DNA from: Aporrectodea caliginosa
Taxonomy: Eukaryota > Annelida > Clitellata > Crassiclitellata > Lumbricidae
Direction: 5' to 3'
Length of the DNA stretch: 64,000 bases
Assembly: GCA_020284085.1 (NCBI GenBank)
Contig: JACEVL010000415.1
Span: 1,938,719 to 2,002,718, forward strand
This document shows positions 1-12,500 of this stretch, piece by piece. Under the pieces are notes generated by a model, which did no database searches, had not been told where the DNA came from, and saw only the letters and a list, made by a program, of their open reading frames with translations. The position numbers were made by a program, and so were the translations under genes. How positions within the stretch are numbered: the first letter of the stretch is position 1; the number at the start of each line of letters is the position of its first letter.

Positions 1-978
1 TGCCTTGCTGTTGAACTTTGGCATATGAAATGTGATCTTTGCGTTCTGTCATATTTGTAATGTGCAAGTTTTTCACCTCCTATGAAGTATGAACCCAAGG
101 TTTGAAAAATGTTGATTCCCATATTGTAGCATGTGAAATTGAAACTTTGTAACCTGTAAAGAAAAATTGTTCTGTCAGTTTAGATCTTTGTGTTTGTGCT
201 GCCGTGTGTCATCCGCATTAGTTTTAGCTTCAGAAATACGCTTTTGATGATTACTTTTAAGAAACATATGGAATGTGATTAAAATGTGTTATTGGCAATA
301 TCTTCAATTTAAAAATGTGCACCCATCTTACTTTAGTTTTTGTCTGAAATTATTTGAGTATCGTGTAAAAGTACTATTAGGTGCTTATTGCGTTCATGTA
401 GTACGGGACAATAAATATTTTGTCGACTTCTGTGTTTGTAGTTTTCCTGGTTTTAAATTGTACTGTTTTCCTATAAGAACAATTCTGCATGGTGTCTTCA
501 GTAAACCGGCTGCCGGTGTGTTTACAACAAATTGCCAAACTCTGCTTGTTACTCAATCAATAATCAGAAGTTATTTAGAGGTCTCTGAAAGGTGGTCTGT
601 AAAACCATCTGGTTCATACATGTATATGCATTTGTGAATACTTCCATTCATACTTTTGCGTGTGTGTGTATGTGTGTGTGTGCGCGCGTGCGTGCGTGTG
701 TGTTGGGGGTTTCGTTGTGTGTGCGACTGTGCGTATGTGAATGTTATGTGGTACCCTACCAACTTGCATACTGTATGTTCCAGGTATCTCTTGGTTGCAT
801 GTGTTGCCCAGGTGAAATACTTGTCACCCAGGTGAAATAGGCCTACTGGCAGAGCAGAGTACGACTTGGTGCAACAGAGCTGAATGAAACCTCTCCATAA
901 AATAATTATAATAGCTTAAACCGTACTTCGACTTAACATTTTCAAGCCACGGCGGATTTTGAAAGACTAAGATGGCAA
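1..978. other. Upstream non-coding DNA
   Basis: No supported gene is visible. The open frames here have no recognisable domain and no consistent splice structure. A (TG)n-rich microsatellite occupies about 657-745. The TOPBP1 5'-UTR exon must lie somewhere upstream of 3,475, but I could not place it. Confidence 0.5.
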
Positions 979-1243
979 TAATAATAATAATAATAATCTT
1001 TTCTTTATTGAAGCGCCTGACAAACGCACTGTGCTGTACATTTACATGTTATGCAATTGAAACAATTCACAAGAACACAAATGACAGAAGACATAAATCT
1101 TAACTACTAACAGAACAGACAGCCTGCAATACACGGCGCTAATAGCAGCCTACAAAGCATGTCCGCCCTACGGGACTCCAACTCGGTAGGCCTACCTCGC
1201 TCTCTATGCCAGTGTGTTATCCAATGCGCTATCGGGCCCCTCA
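979..1243 (-). mobile_element. tRNA-derived SINE (family A), minus strand
   Basis: Read on the minus strand, the element starts with a tRNA-like head. It has an A-box-like TAGCGCATTGG and a B-box-like region around GAGTTGGAGTCCC. A body follows, ending in CAGGCGCTTCAATAAAG and an (ATT)n tail. A clear relative in the opposite orientation lies at 54,456-54,674, which supports calling this a dispersed family. This copy keeps a longer body than the second one. Confidence 0.75.
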
Positions 1244-2120
1244 CTCCCTCAGTCACCCTTAAGCCAACTCAATCGTCTCCAAAACGGTAGCCTACATCTT
1301 TATGTTTACCTTTTGCTTTGGATGATAGCAGTATGGGATTATTAAAAAATAACTGGGGGGGTGGTATGGACGTTGATTTATGTGCAGTTTGGGTGTGAAA
1401 TGTAGACTTTACTATGGGATCCTAAGAAAGACTAGGGGGTTGAACCCCAAACCCCCCGGCAATTCTCACCCTGGTCGATAGGATTCTATATTTTAGGGGC
1501 CAGCTACTACTGGGAGAAGTAGGACTGTGGGAGAGGTAACTTTTATGCCACGGACAACGGCGGTGTGCTATCTTTTTTCATTACACAAGTTAATACGATG
1601 AAATTTCTACGACATTTAATGCCCGACAATAACATAGCCTCATAAGCTGCATTTTCAAATGCATTTTGATAATACTACGGAATTAAAACGAAACAGGTGC
1701 CCCATTCAAAACAAAATCAAGGGTAACGATTAACATTTTAATATCATACGTTTTGTCAAGCTTTTTGCGTTATTTAAATTAAAAGCTAACATTTATAAAT
1801 CGAACAGGTACGCCTGGGATTTTGCAGTTGAACAATAATTATTATGCTCGTAGATGCTGAATAGCGCTAAAACAATTGGCTAAGCAGGTATCGTCGTTTC
1901 TCGCGATTAATGGTAGCGCGAACGAAATGTTTTTATGTTTTATCCAAAATACAAATAAAAGTTATGATTTCATATAAAATCAATTTGATGTAATTCGTCT
2001 GCAATATATGCGGATTAACTTATACAGTCCGAATCCATCCTTTACTTTTGCTGTTTATTGTACTCTGCTGTTGCAACTTTGAGGGTTGGTATTCAGTGGC
2101 CCAACAGTATCTGTCTATCT
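1244..2120. other. Non-coding DNA, no gene seen
   Basis: AT-rich sequence without a supported reading frame. A G/C-run region at about 1,350-1,470, with GGGGTTGAACCCC-type self-complementarity, may be the end of a degraded DNA transposon, but I found no matching partner end or target duplication. Confidence 0.4.
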
Positions 2121-2340
2121 AGTGTTTCTCTATCGCTGTACACTTAGCGATTCTATCGCTGTACATATGCTATTGTACCTCTATCGCTGTACATCAGGTA
2201 TTGTACCTCTATCGCTGTACATCAGGTATTGTACCTCTATCGCTGTACATAAGGTATTGTACCTCTGTCGCTGGACAAGCTATTGTACCTCTCGCTGTAC
2301 ATAAGCTATTGCACGTCTATCGCTGTACTGTACATAAGCT
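2121..2340. repeat. Minisatellite, ~28-bp unit, about 7 copies
   Basis: Tandem units of the form TATTGTACCTCTATCGCTGT followed by ACATAAGG or a close variant, with substitutions and small deletions. The last unit is split by the hAT-like element at 2,341-2,553: the array motif resumes as ATAAGCTATTGTAC immediately after it. The open frames over this array are products of the repeat. Confidence 0.85.
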
Positions 2341-2553
2341 GGCAAACATTTAGTATCGTGGTGCGTGAGGTTACGGGCGTCGGGCGAAATGTTTTTGCAT
2401 GCTGCGCGGAAGGTAGGATGTTTTCTAAATACGACACAAACCCTAACCCTGACCCTAACCGACCCTCACGACGCGTAACCTGACCCTAACCGACTCTCAC
2501 GACGCCTAAAATTACGGGAGAAAATACACGCACCACGATACTAAATGCTTGCC
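2341..2553. mobile_element. Short hAT-like element, 8-bp TSD CATAAGCT
   Basis: The ends are inverted copies: GGCAAACATTTAGTATCGTG at the left, and the right end reverse-complements to GGCAAGCATTTAGTATCGTG. CATAAGCT flanks both sides (2,333-2,340 and 2,554-2,561). The insertion interrupts a minisatellite unit, so the empty site can be read from neighbouring units. The 213-bp interior has no transposase and includes CCCTAACCCTGA-type repeats. Confidence 0.8.
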
Positions 2554-2561
2554 CATAAGCT

Positions 2562-3474
2562 ATTGTACAAAGCATTGGACTTTAATCGTGTTTTAAAGTG
2601 TCGTCCCGTTGGCATTGAACTTGAAAGTCAGAGGTCAACTCGAATCCCCGAAAACGCTGACAATACACGAAAGCCCGATTTCCCGAAAACAGTTTTCTAG
2701 AAAGCGGCCGAATTCCAGAAAGCTATTCAGAGTTAAATTGTAAATATGACATAGACCTAGAGCGGCCTTGATGTATATCGATATACTGCCTATTTACATG
2801 TTTATTTGTTAACTATATATTAATTCGAGTCGGACTTAGAAAATCAATTTCGGGAATCCGGCCGTATAAAGGTCAGATTTGTTGTTGCGCCATGCTGCCG
2901 TCCGTATGTGCTTTGGCTGAGAGGTTATTTAATTCCTGAATATTGATGCTGATGATTACTGTTGATCAGGTGTATAATGAGCAATTCCTTACCTCACCTT
3001 TGCTTGTAATTTATGACATGTGTCTTAACTGCTTGTCCATGAAAAGCCCTAAAATTTCTTCTAGTTAAGAGGTGCTACGCGAACCAGGTTTAACTGAATC
3101 CAGTTGACCCCTAATGTGCCGTCAGACTTACTGATATGCCACTCATTTTCCTATAAGACAATACCTCCCATTAAACTGTACTAATTCTATCCAGCATTTT
3201 ACTCTGTAAACACACCATTTGTGTTCCATGACTTGTTCAGCTTACTCTGCTTGTTTGCTTGCTGTTGTTTTCCATATGGAAACAGAGTATGCTCAGAGAA
3301 GCAGTAGAAAGGTTCCAATATATTATGTAGCATGTGGAGAAGTTAGTAGACAGTTAACAAGGCAGAGAAACGCAGTACGTTCTATTGCAGGTATTTTGAA
3401 TATAATATTCTTGCTAAAATAATCTTTGTGAAATGTATCTTTAATAAATTTCGGTGTTCTGATTGTTTTCGTAG
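2562..3474. promoter_or_regulatory. Upstream/5' region of TOPBP1, promoter not located
   Basis: No coding frame is supported. The TOPBP1 start codon sits three bases after an acceptor-like ...TTTTCGTAG, so at least one non-coding exon and the promoter must lie here or further upstream. I see no TATA box or CpG-dense block that would settle the position. Confidence 0.3.
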
Positions 3475-3477
3475 AGA

Positions 3478-6400
3478 ATGGCTGAACGTGAAGCAAGTGT
3501 GGTTGTGCGTTTCGTAAAAGTCACGCAAGACACTTTGGATCTTATGCAACAGGCATTTGAAGTACGTTGTCTCAAGATAATACTGACAACGATGATGACC
3601 ATCATTATAGTCAGAGTGCTAAGAATAATGGTGATGTTGATCATACGCTTCATAAGCTAGGGTTGACCTTGTTTATGATGACAAGCATTCATTTAAAATT
3701 TCTGATGTGGTCATACACAATCCATATGTGCATCGTAATTGCATGATACCTTGAGCTTGATCAATGATCATGGTATGATGATAAGTATGCTTTGACTGAG
3801 ATGATAATGAAGGAAGTGATGATCCATTTTGCATGGTTGTTTTGCATTGTCACCAGATTTTGAGCCTAACAAACTGGGGCAAAAGGTAAATACTTTTATA
3901 GTCTGCCATTGTGCCACCCTATGAGAGGCGCTTTATAAATGTTTGAATACAATACAATACAATCTAACATGATGGCGATGTTGGAATAATGATAAGGAAA
4001 TTATGGCATTGTTGTTTATGATGATGATAATTTATGCATTTCAGATGCAGTCATACAGAACCTATTCATTTTATTCTAGATACCTGCTACATTGGACTAG
4101 AATTGCTTTTGTCTCATAATCTCATTCATATGTAGCCATTTCTGAACTGCCATTCACGTATGCATGTATCTGAGCACTTGTATGGCGCCTGTTAAGTAAC
4201 TTAAAGGGCACTCTGGCACTGCTACCTGGAAATCACCGAACAAATGTGTCGTAAGGCGGGCAGAAAATGTTTCATCTGTGGCATTCTGTAATCTTTTCAA
4301 ACCATGCTGAGAAATATTTTTCTTTCTGTGCTTCGCAGGCAGTTTGCGAAACAGGTGGTAAGAGCGTTTGGTTTCCAGTTGAGGAGTGCCTTCGGGTGAC
4401 GAAGAAAGACAGGCAACTCGTCTATGTGTTCAGTTCTTTCTCTGGACGTGCCTTCGAACATGTTGCCTCAACTGGAAGCAGGTGAGTACCTGAGTCTGAT
4501 GTAAAACTTTGAGAATGTGTAAACATTGCATTCGAAAAGAAAAGAAAGACCCACAGGATGAATATGCTGCCAATGTCTGTGAGGTTACCTGGCTTAGTTT
4601 TATACTAAGAGTCTACTAGTCTAGATCGTCGGGTTTTTACATATTGTTAAAAATCGTTTTCAGCCGTGGTTGGGCCGGGAGCGCCTGTGAGTAGGTATCT
4701 TGAAGGAGTGCTATATCGAGCTCATTGATTGATTGATTGCACAAAAGAATTGAATAATGGCTAATATGGGAAGGTTAAGTATATAGTGATATCTAGAGAG
4801 TGAGAGCAGTATGAGTGAAGGGAGATAGAAATAGTTATGAACCTGGTACATATGACAAGAGAAGGAAGAAGAGAAAAATTGACTGTAATTAAAGCAAGTT
4901 TTATGAAATTATGAAGGAAAAATCAAATCAAGGTGGGTAAGTTGATTGTTGTTTTAAAATATTCTGACATTTGCTGGTAGCTTTTGGGTTATGCTGAGAA
5001 ACTTTAACATTTTAAAGTACTGTAAAATTACTTTAATTACCAGTACATTGAAGTATAAATTACATTACATCAGATTACATTGCACTTATTGCTCTAGATT
5101 TTTAAAGCATGTTCTAGATTTTTAAAACAAGTTCTTGCAGATGCAGATTGAATATTCATGAAAACTTTTTTCCTGTTGGACTGAAAAAGTTCTGTTGTCT
5201 CCAACTTTGAATGCCATAACTTTCAGAGTAAAATATATAGCATTTTGACTTTTATTTACTTATCTTTCATAGAGCACTAAATTACTAAAAAATACTGCTC
5301 TGTATGGTTGAAGTGAGAGTAGTGGCATTTTTAAAATTTTTATGATTGTTTATGTAACAGTAATTCTTGATTTTTGTTGTTTTAGAATTTACGGACCATC
5401 ATGTATTTTGCAATGTGTGAAGAATGGTGAGGTAGCTATTGACTTAATTTTCTTTGCCAAGTGTATGCAACATGCTGTGGTGCACTGTTTGGGTATGGTG
5501 GGTTTTTATCCAAAGAGTCCAATAGGTAGTGACATCTCAGTATAATCAAAATTTGACAGCCTTTGACTTTCAAAGTAAACTATATAGGGCTCTGACATTG
5601 CATAGGTTCAAATGTACATTTTGATAAATTGATAAATTATTGAACAATTAAAATTACTGCCTTGTATGATTGAACTTAGAGTGATGGCATTTTTGATGTT
5701 GTTGATGTGAAAGTCATTTTGATGGGTTATATGAAATCAGGTTGCATGATAATTGTGAGATTTTCACTAGTCATTGAGGTTCACTACCTGTTCAAGGTAA
5801 AGTGGTTGTGTGATTCTCAATGCAAACTCCATCCTTGCAAAAACTACTTTAATAGACCTTTATATCAATAAAGTAATTGTGAAATCCTGTTTTTCTGTTG
5901 GCATTTTATATATATCTTTGTGGATTATATATGTGATTACAGTACAAATCAAATTAAATTTGATCTTTTTTAGACTTTGCCTCGATTACCTCATCCAGTT
6001 TTCTGCAAAGCAATGGAAGGACTCGTCATCAGCTGTACTAATCTGCCTAGTAACCACAGGGTATGCTTCCAGATTCTAGATTTCATTTTGTAGCTCCTAA
6101 TATATCTCTGGATGCTGTAAGGGCAGAGTTTTCTTAATAAATGCACAGTGGCAGCTATTTTTTTTCATCATAAATGAGATCAAATCAAATTTATTGCAGT
6201 CGATGAAGAAGTACAAGCATATTCACGTAGTATGTAAGTACTATACTGTAGGTAACAAATGAAGATCAGTACCAACAATGTCAAAATGAGAGCACAGATA
6301 TGCACAGGTTATTCTAGAGTCTAAGATCTATAAAAAAAGCTATGTTATCTTTCAACGTGGTATCTGAAGTATGTCTGACTTTAGCGTCTCTGTTCGTCAT

Positions 6401-9400
6401 TGTTTAGGATGAGCTGCACCAACAAGTTAACTGGATGATGGGCGAGGCAAGCAAGGACTTCCATGAGCGGGTGACCCACCTGATTGCGGGAGAAGTTGGA
6501 TCGAAGAAGTACACTGTGGCTGTCAGCCTGAAAAAGAAGATCATGTCACTAGAATGGGTCTCGGCAGTTTGGGAACGCAACCAGTCAAGGTTGGTAGTTT
6601 TCCAGTTTAATTCAGATTTAGTTTTCTGACCAGTTTGGCCTGATCAGCCAGTGTTTCATGGATTGAGGACAGCTTTTAGTGATGTTGGATATTCGCATAT
6701 TTAAAAAAAACTTTTATTTTCTGTATTGATATTTTTGCAGTTTGGCTCAATTGCTTGCTTTTAATTAGGAGGAGTTGACAGAAGTCCGCTCCTACTTAAT
6801 TGATCGTTAATATCTTGTCATCAAATAGCATTAATGTGTAAAAAATAAAGCAAATTTATTTAGCAGATTTCTTTTTTGTTGTGAATGTCTCAATTGTCTA
6901 TTTTATACTCTTAATTTATTGTTATGCAATTCTGAGGCATTTTTCTTTATATTTGCTTGTTTTTGTTTCTCTCTGGTCATCATTCTTTCTAATATGTTAT
7001 TGATCGGCCCAATTTGGTGAACAGTATATTTCCTGAACAAGGGTGTATAAATTCTGGCCCTGTGAAGAAAACTGTCACCAGTTCTTGTGTGTTAACCCTT
7101 TAACGACGAGCGTATACTAAAATGTATGGGAAACCATAGGCAGCTCGTCGTTAAAGGGTTAAAGGACAGGTCATTCAGCAGCATCATAGTTGTTCATTTT
7201 ATGGAACATAATTATTTGTTCTAAATGGTAAACAGACAGTTATTGATTTTCTGTTCTGATGTTGTTAAACTGTTCATTTGGTACAACTTCTTTTTATTTT
7301 CTGCAGCTCTGTTCATGGTGATGATCCTCAGTTTGATAGTCTGCGTTGTCCTCCATTCAAAGGCTTCGTTGTCTCCGTTTCTGGCTTTGATAACGAAGAA
7401 AGAACACGAATCAAGAATCTGGTCGAGCAAGCAGGTTTGTTTCGATTATTCAGCTAACATTATTGCATTTTTATATTATAATGTGGCCTTACCAAGGATT
7501 TATGATGTTGAATCAGACATTATCAGCTTAATGATGATGTCTGGAGATGCATCTCCTCCCCATGATCCCCTTGTCTCCATTCTTTTAGTTGCTCAAGACT
7601 GTTCTGTTCCGCCTGGCCTGAGTCAGGAGCGCCTCTGAGTAGAGATCTTGAAGGGGCGCTATATAAATTCGGATTGATTAATAAGGTCCTATCAGATCTG
7701 TATTACCTACATAATAGTTTTTGCATGTGCTATCTCATCTGGAAGAGACGAGGGGCCGATCTGAATGGGGCAACTATGGTTGAGGACAGTTTGTGGCTAG
7801 AGACTGGTTGACTGTGACAGGTGACTGGTCTTTTAGCTTCAGCATATGAAAGTGACTGGCCAGTACTATTCTGTCAATTTCTGATTTACTCATCAACAGT
7901 GAACAGTTGATGTTGTCAGCTAATAGCCGAATGGCTCAGTTTAACAGGAGACTATGGAATTGTTGAAACATCCTTCTGCCTTTATGGGATTTTGAATCCA
8001 AACCTCTGGGTTCACAGTTCAGCCCTCTAGATCCTTGACGATCAAACACCAGAAATAGCCAAAATCCATAAAGATTTAGACTGAGGAGAGGCCTCAGTGC
8101 ACTGCTTGTTGAAAATTATAATAATTTGTTTATATTTAGGTCCAATTTTGTGTAAATGATATGCACTTATTTTGTACTGCATTGTTTTTATTATACCGAC
8201 ATTTTGCCCCGTTCAGGTGAAAGGTATATATATCTTCGTTTATTGATTATCGGGATGTCACACCGCATCCAGGTATAAGTTAAATTAGAAATTAGATAGT
8301 AAGTTCGTTTATCGTTGTTCTCATAAGAAAGGTTTGTTTGCTACTTTCTATATAAAACTCTTGGTATATAGTTTTTATCGTCTTTAGCTGGGAGCTTAAA
8401 ATCGTGCGGCCTGGGGCGAAGATTGTAATGTTTTTGCACTACCCCTGGTGTAGATTTTGAAAACATTTAAGACATTCACAAGACAAGAGTGACATTTTTC
8501 TGCATTTTTTGAATAGCTTGAAATTTGTGTGAATACTAAATATTGAGAAGAGATTTCTGCTGTTTTAGGTGGTCATTATTCAGGAGAGATGAAAATTAAC
8601 GAGTGCACTCACCTTGTTGTAACTATGGCAAGAGGTAGGGCTTGTCACAATTACAAATGGAATATTGTAGCTGATACATGCGTTCTTCATATTCATCTGT
8701 TGTTGATGGGGACAAGTAAAAGATTAGTCTTTGTGTTGTGTTACCTTCCCATACCATACCTGAGCACTGTCAAGGAGTTTCCTTGAAGTAGAGGTATACA
8801 AAAGCCTTTCTTATCCTGCTATTGTACTGTATATTCGTTTTTCATCAATCTCGATGACATAACACATCAGCTTACAGAGTATAAAAGGGTAACAAGCTCA
8901 AGGGGAGCATAACCAGTGTCATAAGATTGCAGGAGACGAAATTGGGGTAAACAAGTATGTCCTCATCTTGCCTGAATTTCAAAAGCAGGGCTCCTCTCCC
9001 TGTTCCTTTATTTGATCCTAATTAGCTAGTAGATATTTTTAAACACCATTCAAGATAGAAAATTCAATAAGGTCACGATACACTAACGTTGAAATGCACT
9101 TAAATTAGAATTGTTTTCAATTGAATATCTATAATACTACTTGGTGACATTGCATTACATTGCGTTCCACAATGTAATGCAACGTAATGTCACCAGGCAC
9201 TAATATAAATGCACAATGAATTGTAAACAATTGTAATTGTGCGCATTACATAGCACCCTTTGGTTGCCCATCGAGTGAACATGAAGATCGTTGTGAAATG
9301 AGTTCCTGTGACGTCTTTCTGTGACAGGACAGAAGTATGAGTTCGCGCGGAAGTGGAAGATCAACATCGTCAGTCCCAAATGGATCGAAGACTGCATCAG

Positions 9401-9510
9401 CTCTGGCTACTGTCTCCAGGAACATCTGTATGCTGTTGATAAGCCAGCGACGAAAGCCGACGAGCTTCGCAATGGCTTGACCTCAACGCCATCTGGTGAA
9501 AGTGTTGAAG
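3478..9510 (+). CDS. TOPBP1: TOPBP1 exons 1-8: BRCT0-1-2 module
   Basis: Residues 1 to about 306. The start ATG directly follows an acceptor and begins [15 protein letters not shown], which matches the conserved FVKF region of the family. BRCT1 contains [14 protein letters not shown] (about residues 142-155), including the lysine pair used in the family for phosphopeptide binding. BRCT2 contains [11 protein letters not shown] followed by [20 protein letters not shown]. In other animals this module binds the RAD9 tail and Treslin, and conservation of the pocket suggests the same here. The intron after exon 3 and its neighbours hold no gene. Confidence 0.93.
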
Positions 9511-12500
9511 GTCAGATTGGTGCATCTAAATGTTCCATTTCCAGGAGAGTTCTCATATCAGTAGTTATTTTTTGTGTGGCTATAGCTCCGAGCTATCTTT
9601 GTGATCTAATTCTTCATATTCTCTCTGCCACTTTGCAGTTTGCCCTCTTCGATCGTCTGACCGTCTTGACCTCCTTGTTCTCCGTGTCAGGACTGCCTTG
9701 TCTCAGTCTAGATCGTCTGCCTGCATAGGCCCTTCTCTGTGGAACGGTCTTCCTCCTGTTTGCTCCAGACATTCTCTCTGGTAGTGTTTCTTCATCTTTC
9801 TCTCACCTCAAATCCTGCCTGTTTTTCTCAGGTTCCCTCACACTGGGAGTGCTTCTGAATGGCTACACTGAGAGAAGCGCTTTGCAAATCGCCCTATACA
9901 ATACAATTATTTGCCCATCATTTTGACAACACCAGTGTGAATTACCACCAGGCATTAGTCTTGGTGGTAGTAGGACAGGTGGTAGATCAGAAAGAGATTG
10001 AAAAAATAAATAAAAAGGATTCCTATCGTATATAAAATGTGCCATTTATTACAGTTGGTCATGCGTCCATTTTGTCGAATATGAGTGCCGTTTCCATGAC
10101 AACTATAAACGACACGGCGCTTCAGAGACAGTTCTCATCATCCAGCCTTCCAACGCAGGGCCCTGCGCCAAAACGGCTCAGCGCATCCTCTGGCACCTTA
10201 CTGCAGGGTCAAGCGAGGACTTCAAGGACCGCTGTTGCAGATCTTCTGGATTCGATTGACCTGAGTGGTGCCAAGGCTGGTTTCTTTCTGGATGGCTGTA
10301 AGGTGAAAAGAAAAATTCATTTCTATTGTTTTCTAGTTAAACTTCAGCAAGGAGATCACAAACCTAGTGCTGTTACTAGCATTAATATTTTATAATTTTC
10401 TTTATGCAATTACAAATGGTTTATTTTATATCTTTGAAATCTATAATTATGTTTGAAAGCAGTTAAATCATTTGCTCCTAGTTTAAGGATAAGATAATAA
10501 TATTATTTGGATGGAATAAAGGAATATTATTTATTAGTTGTTTATTCAATTCAAACTGACAAACCACCGTATGATTATATAAATAGCAGGAAAACATGAT
10601 GACAAGTTAAACAAGGGTTGATTTTATAACTGTATGGCAGCCTGTTAGGTGCCGATTCGTCCTACTGCTGCTTATTTTACAATCCCCCTAGAGAGTGGAA
10701 GGCTGAGTCAACCTTAAGACCAACGCCTGTTATGCCACTGTTAAGTTTCCTACAGAGGAGTTTTCCTAAATGTTCTGCTACAGCATATTTCATTCCATGG
10801 TCTATAGTTCCTTGCCTAAACAAGGCAAGAATTTTATTTCAAAACTACCTTTGTGTTACTGGTGAATGTTTAGAAGCTTTGCTTCTGGTGTAAAAGTATA
10901 GAACTTTAGAGAATAACTGGGCAGCTTTTTTAAAAGCCACAAGCTTACGTACCAGTAGAGTTGTGTTGATGCTTTTGTTTCCTTCTTTTTTTAGATATAT
11001 ATAAGTGGCATTTCTTCAGCATATTTGGAAAGAGTGAGACGAATTATTAATCTTGGTGGAGGCACGAGGTGAGTGAGAAACTTTTTTAATGTACGGTGTG
11101 ATAAACTAACATGATCCTGCGACATGTAGAACCTTCTGAACTTGACAGTCCAGCAATATAACACCTTCTTAACTTCCCAGCTTGTTTTGATAACTGTTTG
11201 TCAGTCTTGAAGGGATGGAGGTCTGGGTTGGCCAAGGTGGCTTTCAACAATGTGATGTTGTTGCACATCAAAGTGCCAAACAGAATCCATTTAGCATTAT
11301 GCCTTTATATATGTAGGCATGAATCAGAGCATTTGTATTGTGCCCTTTAAGTAACAAGGCTTTGTTTCTGTAGGAATTCTAGTAATTTCCAGAGTTTTCA
11401 GCTTTTGTTCTCCTTCATTCATTTGTTCATTCATTAATGTAGTGCCCTGTCAAGATATATACTGACAGGTGAATGAAGTCTTTGGAGTTTGTTTGCTTTC
11501 AGGTTTAATCAAATTAACGAAAGCGTATCGCATGTCGTTATGGGTGAAATTGTTGATGAAACTGTCCAACGCCTACAGCAAGCCTCATTCAGGTAAGTTG
11601 ATGTGTAGCCTTATTCAGGTAAGCTGAGGTGTAGCCTTATTCAGGTAAACCTCATTCAACATCGTCCTTTCACTATTATGGGTCCTGCTTCAGGGAATGA
11701 CCTCCCCTTTTTATTCATGTTAAGATATTGACCAGGACCTTCCTGTTCGCTGCTTAAAGGCTTTCGTATTCCCTTGGGGGCTCCCATGGTGAGAGTACCT
11801 CTAAATAGCTTACACTGTAAGAGGTACTTTAGTAGTTTTCAACTGCAATGCAAATATGATACAATATGATGCTAAATGTCATTGAGATCCAAGGCCGTAT
11901 TTCGGGGGGTGTTTTGGGTGTTTAAACACCCCCGAAATTAAATAATGTATAATATAAATATTGCATTTACTAACATATACGGTGTAAGAACTAAGAGCAC
12001 TCATGTGAACTTAGATCAGGGGCGCAACCACGGTTCAGAAGTTGTGGGGACCTACTAGAATGTCTGAGGGGAGGAATTGCTAACGCCGAAGGCGCGAAGC
12101 TGCGATTGCCGAAGGCAAGAAGCCCCTAATGACTAGGGGGTATGGGGAGCGTCGTAAGCTCCCCCATCCGACGCAATTTTGAGCATTACATGCCAAATGA
12201 GTACATTTTGGGCTCTAATTTACCTCAAATTTTTAACCGATGATTTCGATATAAAAGTACCTAAACCATCTAGATATGTGAAAAAATATGACTTTATTAT
12301 ATGAATAAACTGAGATTTTAGGTTTTAGAAGAACACCACTCGCAGTCGCAGCATTAAGCTTAACAAATTGAAATCTCCTTCTAGGCTTCTACCGCGAACC
12401 TTAGTCGAATTTTAAAAAGCGTGACAAGTAGGCTACAGTTTTAAAGTGAAATTATATAGCAACATCCTGCACTGAATTCTTATAGACTCAATTGAGTTTA

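Noticed and set aside
2121..2340. CRISPR-like spaced repeats
   Set aside because: Units are directly adjacent, imperfect and in a eukaryotic context; an ordinary minisatellite.
2430..2500. Possible interstitial telomere (CCCTAA-like repeats)
   Set aside because: Units are irregular (CCCTAACCCTGACCCTAACCGACCC), few in number and internal to a 213-bp hAT-like element.
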